From NCBI GenBank assembly GCA_036490215.1, contig DASXEH010000013.1, positions 1 to 29,560 on the forward strand: 29,560 bases of DNA, given 5' to 3'. Below the pieces are notes generated by a model, which saw only the letters and a list, made by a program, of their open reading frames with translations, made no database searches and was not told the DNA's origin. The DNA is from JASHSH01 sp036490215. Lineage in GTDB: Bacteria > Pseudomonadota > Alphaproteobacteria > Rhodospirillales > Magnetospirillaceae. Made by a program: the position numbers and the translations under genes. Shown piece by piece: positions 26,901-29,560 of the stretch (position 1 is the stretch's first letter; each line of letters begins with the position of its first letter).

Positions 26901-27547
26901 TTGATCTCGGATCGGGCAGCGACTCGCTGATCCTCGCCGACGTCGCCAACACCATTACGATCATCAATATCGAAACCGTCTCCGGCGGAGCCGCAGCAGA
27001 TACGGTAGCCACCTCGGGCTCGGCTCACGCCACGATCGATCTTGGCGCCGGCACCGATAAGCTGATCATCGGCGCGGCGGCGAGCACCGTGACCATCTCC
27101 AATGTCGAAATCGTGACCAGCGGTAATGGTGGCAACACCATCGTCGTTGGCGCGGAGACAAACGCGACAACGATCACCGGTGGCGCCGGCCATGACGTGA
27201 TCTCGGTCGGTACGTTGGGCGACGTGATCACACTGGGCACGGGCGCCGACACGGTCAATTATGTGAACGCGCAGCAATCCGCTTCCACCGTCAGCGACAC
27301 AATCAACAATTTCAACGCCGCCAAGGACAGCCTGGTCTTCCACGGCGAAGTTGGAACGATGACGCTGTCGTCGGGCACAAGCTTCAGTGGCTTCGGTTCA
27401 GGCGACGGCAATTCCGAGGCGTTCTTCGATACCACCCATCATGTCCTGCATGTCGATACGACCGGCAGCGGCGTCGAGAACGTGACGATCACTCTTACCG
27501 GCGTTAGCGGCTCGGCGCTGTCCACCAGCAACTTCCTCTGGTCGTAG
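20909..27547 (+). CDS. Giant RTX-like repetitive protein, probable type I secretion substrate
   Basis: The frame encodes about 2212 residues, rich in Gly, Asp, Thr, Val, Asn and Leu. It has no Cys and no Sec signal peptide. Order: a unique N-terminus; canonical RTX nonapeptides at about residues 109-148 (GNDTLIGTAADDVLYGYAGN then GGPGNDTY); a first repeat family of about 51 residues at 283-670; and a second of about 46 residues at 674-1780. Two related tail modules end the protein (about 1733-1924 and 2026-2212). RTX motifs bind calcium and fold as beta-rolls after secretion. The hydrophobic end (SNFLWS) resembles type I secretion signals. A cell-surface or matrix adhesin is likely, but no function can be proven. 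ATG 20909 is chosen; GTG 20882 has a closer ribosome site and is possible. No T1SS genes are adjacent. Confidence 0.85.
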   Translation: MSVLTQPAGDPLDTSVTDLDSQITGSTVDDDLTVTSATSSQILLSDSAGDQFIYTGQFVAGGGTITGITEVDATGVTRLSWTGLSLTSAEIEQFSATDDVAGLITYMLSGNDTLIGTAADDVLYGYAGNDTLISGGGTDTLVGGPGNDTYIVQNGSFTIIEAAGGGTDTIILNSTDIDISTATFSNVEVVQAAFADSTVTIDLSQIASTANTGGVESIIGGSGSNELVIVGGGVLTLSEVAITGFQTLQGDGAGDQEIVVTQSAMHNISTIEGFGTIEIAGNVDLTSLTFQDDGAFVAGTSSVLVTVDQADIDSFSSLAGLGGSNTLVLSGAAVDLTSVTLTDFEVLKTLANTALALTIDQNDLSGVQSIIGGTGINTLILADSAVDLTGVTLSGFEILNAANAGEVITVDSLDLNGVKSIVGSQTDDSLLLAGTSFDLSTITLSGITGIEAGGTSDLTIAIGQSDLTGLSSITGNGGVDTLLLSGASVDLSGVALSNIDVLKGRGLVPLTLTIDQADLNGVDSIIGGVGVNTLVVAGSSIDLTGVTMTGFDVIRGSAGDDSFTLSQADLAGIKSIVGGGGDDALYVTGTSVDLSHVTLSGIESIQGADGGQHIILTAGDLPGLEAITGGAGSNTLALSGTSFNLSTIAINNFDILAGDSSNDIVQLGASAPSLIDLGSGADKLILSAEGNAITVANIETLVAGAGNDAVTYTAAVAGVIDLGSGDDSVTLANAAANTVTLVNVETLTGGTGNDFVVLSGTFSGAIDLSAGNNKLTFGTGGGTATVANVETIIGGTGSDQVVMASGITGGMIDLGAGSDKLTLYDAAVNQITVANAETIVGGVGDDIVTMTSAINGAIDLGDGDDKLTLASTGNTVTASNIETLVGGAGSDIVTIATNDVGAVNLGAGNDKLTLADGGNVVTLTNIETVIGGNGNDVVTLTTAATGKIDLGAGDDSLTLANVTNIVTVANVVTLTGGTGSDQITISGSALGTIDLGAGVDRLTLSNSGSTVAVANVETLIGGSGDDVVTLLTAVTTGTINLGAGADSLTLSDAAHNTVTLANIETVIGGTGDDVVTLSTTFKGTIDLGDGDDKLTLGPGLNTVTLVNVETVVGGAGSDQVTLGSAIVGGAVDLGAGSDKLTLADGGNTLTVTNVETLVGGNGDDVVALGGAGGGAITVSGLETLTGTKGADQVVFASAFNGTVDLGSGADKVTLAAGTNMLTAANVETIMGSAGDDQVVFATATSTAHIDLGSGDDSLTLLSAPHNTVTVLNVETVIGGSGGDLVTLGTSATGSFIDLGNGGDKLVLAAGGNTLTVVNIETVVGGAGSDQVVLGDSFSGGLIDLGAGKDALTLGSGGNTITIANIEILTGSAGDDIVTMGSALVGAVDLGAGDDALHLASGSNIATLANVETVIGNAGTDTVVMTTSLINGFVDLGAGNDKLTLAAGGNLITVANIETIIGGAGDDTIVFTTAANGTVDLGGGDDTVALAAFAHNTITVANVEQITGNTGSDVVTLLGAATGSVDLGNGGDKLILGKLGDTLVVTNIETIIGGTGSDQVTLGTSTTGAFIDLGAGSDSLTLADGGNTLTIVNVETLVGGNGDDVVTLAGVANGAIDLGGGDNALTLGATGNTVTLTNIETIHGGAGSDQVTLGDSSFIGSIDLGAGSDKLTLTAGGNLITIANIETVIGGAGDDMVTASSAFTGRIDLAAGDDSLTLAKAVNNVTVLNIETVVGGTAADTLTVIGAANGTFDLGGGTDKLTLGAVASTVTVTNVEVVVSGNGGNTIVVGTETNPTTITAGTGGDTIYVGTAHDAINLGAGADTVVYSATDAASSNFSDTVKNFNATVDHLLFTGMSTTGATFNSGSTFSSFSATGHFQAFYDTANSVLYIDSTGSGGTGDMAITLPGVSATTLAENFGIVTTGVGLGAHSNSGAGGGDDIVTLSSAGSSAIDLSSGSDHLTLSGSANLTLIPANAETLIGSTGDDIVTLGNVSASGVFDLGSGSDSLILADVANTITIINIETVSGGAAADTVATSGSAHATIDLGAGTDKLIIGAAASTVTISNVEIVTSGNGGNTIVVGAETNATTITGGAGHDVISVGTLGDVITLGTGADTVNYVNAQQSASTVSDTINNFNAAKDSLVFHGEVGTMTLSSGTSFSGFGSGDGNSEAFFDTTHHVLHVDTTGSGVENVTITLTGVSGSALSTSNFLWS
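21758..22918 (+). repeat. First coding repeat family, about 51 residues per unit
   Basis: About seven full units and one partial unit can be aligned by eye. The typical unit begins VDLTGVTLSGFEVL, continues LTIDQADLNGVDSI and ends IGGxGxNTLxLSG. The DNA copies are diverged, so this is an old protein-level expansion rather than a recent tandem duplication. Confidence 0.75.
22928..26250 (+). repeat. Second coding repeat family, about 24 units of about 46 residues
   Basis: Each unit joins two half-motifs: IDLGAGxDKLTLA followed by a short variable turn and NxVTVANVETVIGG, then xGDDxVTL and a variable link. I count about 24 consecutive units, with three more after a spacer in the C-terminal part (about 26757-27110). 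Sequences such as GGTGSDQVTLG recur almost exactly, so homologous recombination between units could change array length. Confidence 0.8.
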
Positions 27548-27554
27548 CACTACA

Positions 27555-27574
27555 CTCAGCCCCTACGGGCTGAG
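27555..27574. terminator. Hairpin between convergent RTX and trpS genes
   Basis: CTCAGCCC / GGGCTGAG forms an 8-bp stem with a CTAC loop. It spans the 15-bp gap and the trpS stop codon. No T-run follows on either strand, so it may be a weak bidirectional terminator or a 3' stability hairpin. Confidence 0.5.
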
Positions 27575-28615
27575 CGAGAATAGGCCCAGCGACTCCTTCA
27601 CTTCCGCCAGCGTCGCCGTCGTCACGGCATTGGCGGCCTCGGTGCCCTCGCGTAAAATCCGATACAGATAGCCGCGATCGTCGATCAACCTCTTGCGGCG
27701 TTCGCGGATCGGCGCCATCACCGCCTGCAAGCGATCTTCCAGCCGCGCTTTGATCACCGCATCGCCCAAACCGCCGGCGCGGTATTGCGCCTTCAGCGCA
27801 TCAACCTCGGCGGTGTCGTCGTCGAACGCGTCGAGATAGGTGAAGACCACATTGCCCTCCACCACGCCCGGATCGGCCACGCGCAGATGCTGGGGATCGG
27901 TGTACATGCCGCGCACGGCGGCGCGGATGTCATCGGGCGAGGCCGAGAGCGGAATCGCATTGCCCTGCGATTTGCTCATCTTGGCGCGGCCATCGACACC
28001 CGGCAGCCGGCCGACCGCCGGGATCAGCGCCTCTGCTTCGACCAACACGTCAGAACCGGCCACACGATTGATGCGGCGCACGATCTCGTTGGTCTGCTCG
28101 ATCATCGGCGCTTGGTCTTCACCAACCGGCACCAATGTCGCCTTGAAGGCGGTGATGTCGGCGGCTTGCGCGGCGGGATAGCAGAGAAAGCCTGCCGGCA
28201 CGTCACGATCGAACCCACGCAGACGGATTTCTTCCTTCACGGTTGGATTACGCTCCAACCGCGCAACGCTGACATAGTTGAGATAGAGCGTCGTCAACTC
28301 GGCCAGCGCGGGCAGGCAGGATTGAACGCAGATCGTCGTCTTGGCCGGATCGATGCCCACCGCGAGATAATCGAGCGCCACATCGATCACGTGGCGCGAG
28401 ACCATCGCCGGATCGTCGGCATGATCGGTCAACGCCTGGGCATCGGCCAGCAGCAGGAATTGACGATACCGATCCTGCAGCGCGACGCGGTTCCTGAGCG
28501 AGCCGATATAGTGGCCGAGATGCAGCGGGCCGGTGGTGCGGTCGCCGGTCAGAATGATCTGGTCGGCGTCCTCGGTTGTCTTCGTCGTGTTGTCGATGGC
28601 ACTGGCGATAGTCAT
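27563..28615 (-). CDS. trpS: Tryptophanyl-tRNA synthetase, type II (auxiliary form)
   Basis: This class I aminoacyl-tRNA synthetase charges tRNA-Trp with tryptophan. At 350 residues it has the HIGH-type motif HLGH (32-35) in TGDRTTGPLHLGHYIGSLRN, and KMSKS at 212-216. The segments LLADAQALTDH, RNPTVKEEI, VPAGFLCYPAAQAADI and VPVGEDQAPMIEQT follow the TrpRS II type, as in Deinococcus TrpRS II. They differ from the usual housekeeping form (FSGxQPTGxLHLGN). TrpRS II enzymes are often second copies, some resistant to indolmycin; whether another trpS exists cannot be seen here. AAGGAG lies 7 nt before the ATG. A 184-nt leader with a Trp-rich peptide precedes it, pointing to tryptophan-responsive attenuation. 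Confidence 0.95.
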   Translation of the reverse strand: MTIASAIDNTTKTTEDADQIILTGDRTTGPLHLGHYIGSLRNRVALQDRYRQFLLLADAQALTDHADDPAMVSRHVIDVALDYLAVGIDPAKTTICVQSCLPALAELTTLYLNYVSVARLERNPTVKEEIRLRGFDRDVPAGFLCYPAAQAADITAFKATLVPVGEDQAPMIEQTNEIVRRINRVAGSDVLVEAEALIPAVGRLPGVDGRAKMSKSQGNAIPLSASPDDIRAAVRGMYTDPQHLRVADPGVVEGNVVFTYLDAFDDDTAEVDALKAQYRAGGLGDAVIKARLEDRLQAVMAPIRERRKRLIDDRGYLYRILREGTEAANAVTTATLAEVKESLGLFSLSP

Positions 28616-28799
28616 CGGTGATCTCCTTTTGGAAGACCGCCGCGTACCGATGGGATTTATATGGGATTTAGAAACCGAACGACTGCGCCCACCGGTTCAC
28701 GGCGGCTCTGTCGGTTACAAATCAAAGAAATGGTGAACCGGGCCGCTCCTGTTAGGAGCGCCACCAGATAAAATTGACGATCTGGGTTCCGATTTTCAT
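28616..28799 (-). promoter_or_regulatory. Probable tryptophan attenuator leader of trpS
   Basis: This 184-nt leader lies between the proposed transcript start (28799) and the trpS ATG. It contains a Trp-rich leader peptide. A terminator-like hairpin has core CGCUCCU (28760-28754) / AGGAGCG (28750-28744), closed by UGGUG (28766-28762) / CACCA (28735-28731) and followed by UUUCUUUGAU. A competing helix pairs CCGGUUCAC (28741-28733) with GUGAACCGG (28700-28692). A further segment, CCGCCG at about 28705-28700, can pair with CGGCGG shortly before the ribosome site. The Trp codons form the 5' arm of the first hairpin, so a ribosome stalled there would open it. The pairings were found by hand and energies were not computed. 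Confidence 0.65.
28752..28799 (-). CDS. Trp-rich leader peptide (trpL-like) upstream of trpS
   Basis: The frame ATG (28799-28797) to TAA (28754-28752) encodes 15 residues, MKIGTQIVNFIWWRS, with tandem UGG codons at positions 12-13. It resembles the rhizobial trp operon leader peptides, which end in IWWW plus a few residues. No Shine-Dalgarno lies upstream, but a -10-like box ends 7 nt before the ATG. The mRNA would then be leaderless, as reported for rhizobial trpL. The stop codon sits in the loop of the hairpin whose 5' arm contains the Trp codons. Two adjacent Trp codons in so short a frame, directly upstream of a tryptophan-related gene, are unlikely by chance. Expression is unproven. Confidence 0.7.
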   Translation of the reverse strand: MKIGTQIVNFIWWRS

Positions 28800-28806
28800 G
28801 AGGCGG

Positions 28807-28836
28807 ATTGGAGCGCATCCGGCCAAGGGAAGTCAA
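28807..28836 (-). promoter_or_regulatory. Candidate promoter of the trpS leader
   Basis: On the minus strand TTGACT (28836-28831) and TCCAAT (28812-28807) are separated by 18 bp. The -35 box is strong and the -10 box matches 4 of 6 positions. The first base of the leader-peptide ATG lies 8 nt after the -10 box, the right distance for a transcript starting at that ATG. Confidence 0.55.
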
Positions 28837-28935
28837 GGGCGGCCGCGCAGCAGCCTTGCGGAACAGGAACGCGCCTTTTGAGCCCGGAATCGCTAAGGTA
28901 TTGCCAACTGGCTCAAGGGGGCGTGGACGAGTAAT

Positions 28936-29412
28936 ATGCGTTCGATGGACGAAAAGACCACGACCGAAATCATCGACCGGCTCGAAGGCGCCGAATACCG
29001 TCTGTTGAAGGTGGTCGCCTCGGTCACGGAAGAGGCTGCGGCGCGCGACGTGGCTCTGGTGTTGCGCGACCTTGCCGATATTCGCTTTCAACTGGAGCGC
29101 CCGCTGCCCAGCGACAAGCGCGCCCACGGCCGTATTCGCGAACCCGCCGTCGCGGTGATCAAGCGCAGTCAGGGTCCGAACGACTCGGCCGCATTGCACG
29201 ACATCTCGGCCGGTGGCGCGCTGATCGAATGCGACAACCCGCCCGCGCCCGGCACGCAGATCGTGATCGAGCTGCCAGGATTGGGCAGGGACGTTACGGC
29301 TGCGGTGCGCGGCGTCAATGGCACCCGCGCCCATCTGTCCTTTGTCGAATTGCCGCCGGAGCAACTCGTCGAGCTGCTCAAATACATCGAGCGGCGGTTT
29401 CAAAGGTATTGA
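28936..29412 (+). CDS. PilZ-domain protein (cyclic-di-GMP receptor)
   Basis: This 158-residue cytoplasmic protein has an N-terminal helical region (about 1-55, rich in Glu/Arg/Leu, possibly coiled coil) and a C-terminal PilZ domain (about 60-150). Both c-di-GMP-binding motifs are present: RAHGR (RxxxR, Arg62 and Arg66) and DISAGG (DxSxxG, Asp89-Gly94). It should therefore bind the second messenger and relay it by protein contact. The target is unknown. The ATG at 28936 is used; ATG 28945 (MDEKTTTE) is an alternative. It is divergent from trpS, with only about 135 bp between the two transcript starts. An intrinsic terminator follows about 40 bp after the stop, so it is a single-gene unit. Confidence 0.92.
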   Translation: MRSMDEKTTTEIIDRLEGAEYRLLKVVASVTEEAAARDVALVLRDLADIRFQLERPLPSDKRAHGRIREPAVAVIKRSQGPNDSAALHDISAGGALIECDNPPAPGTQIVIELPGLGRDVTAAVRGVNGTRAHLSFVELPPEQLVELLKYIERRFQRY

Positions 29413-29451
29413 TCGCGGCCACGGCTACGGGCAGCGGCGACACTCCAAAAG

Positions 29452-29484
29452 AAAACGCTCGTGTCAAAACGCGGGCGTTTTTTT
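29452..29484 (+). terminator. Intrinsic terminator after the PilZ gene
   Basis: AAAACGCTCG / CGGGCGTTTT forms a 10-bp stem with one G-T pair, and the T-tract runs on to seven T. The A-rich left arm would allow some activity on the opposite strand for the tRNA transcript too. Confidence 0.85.
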
Positions 29485-29526
29485 CTTGTCGATTTTTCGC
29501 TGACTTTCTGGGACTTCCAGGGCGGA

Positions 29527-29560
29527 TGGTGGGCGCGACAGGGATTGAACCTGTGACCCC
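29527..29560 (-). tRNA. Partial tRNA, 3' end only, isotype not determined
   Basis: On the minus strand the last 34 bases hold an encoded CCA (29529-29527), discriminator A, acceptor strand CGCGCCC, and the T-arm ACAGG-TTCAATC-CCTGT (29554-29538) with a proper 7-base T-loop. The anticodon lies beyond the window edge, so the amino acid cannot be read. The 5' acceptor strand should be GGGCGCG. Confidence 0.85.

Noticed and set aside
21164..27343. Many open frames on the minus strand inside the RTX gene
   Set aside because: The low-complexity GC-rich repeats leave the opposite strand free of stops. The frames break at unrelated places and have no start signals.
28616..28799. T-box riboswitch for trpS
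   Set aside because: No T-box bulge sequence or stem I features are seen, and such riboswitches are not expected in this lineage. The Trp-codon leader explains the region better.
29527..29560. Integration site for a mobile element at the tRNA 3' end
   Set aside because: No integrase and no second copy of the tRNA end are present in the window.

Overview
The window is GC-rich, densely coded DNA from a bacterial chromosome, most likely an alphaproteobacterium of the Rhodospirillales type. I base this on the HIG1-type twin-membrane protein, the DUF6867-like gene at the end of a liv operon, the HPK4-type hybrid kinases, the PilZ protein and the codon bias. There are no phage genes, transposases, CRISPR arrays or rRNA genes. 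A tRNA is cut by the right edge.

Layout. 1-1008 (minus) is the 5' part of a sugar-type ABC substrate-binding protein gene. 1432-4080 holds unrelated small genes: an orphan protein, a YjfB-like motility protein, undecaprenyl-diphosphatase (uppP), a tiny lysine-rich exported protein and a HIG1 protein. 4312-8513 is a tightly overlapping branched-chain amino-acid-type ABC transporter operon (livH, livM, livG, livF, DUF6867). It is followed by its own substrate-binding protein (8637-9743). Next comes a signalling block: a membrane hybrid histidine kinase (9877-12198), a degenerate EAL-like protein translationally coupled to a second, CHASE/multi-PAS hybrid kinase (12431-17094), and a CheY-like receiver (17125-17493). 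A second, closely related Liv binding protein (17575-18696) closes that block, then a nested palindromic repeat and a secreted gamma-glutamyltransferase. 20909-27547 is a giant repetitive RTX-like protein, probably secreted by a type I system encoded elsewhere. It converges on trpS, an auxiliary type II tryptophanyl-tRNA synthetase on the minus strand. A PilZ protein and the partial tRNA end the window.

How the parts may work together. The two Liv binding proteins bracket the sensor genes, and a gamma-glutamyltransferase that can release amino acids in the periplasm lies beside them. This suggests a locus for peptide or amino-acid scavenging with linked sensing; that link is inference from gene order. 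The first PAS domain of the second kinase keeps the FixL heme-ligand histidine and distal arginine, so oxygen or redox may be an input.

The most notable hidden element is upstream of trpS. A 15-codon minus-strand frame, MKIGTQIVNFIWWRS, carries tandem Trp codons. It starts about 7 nt after a plausible -10 box and has no Shine-Dalgarno sequence. Its Trp codons lie in the 5' arm of a terminator-like hairpin followed by a U-rich tract, with a competing downstream inverted repeat. This looks like a leaderless, ribosome-mediated attenuator controlling the auxiliary TrpRS.
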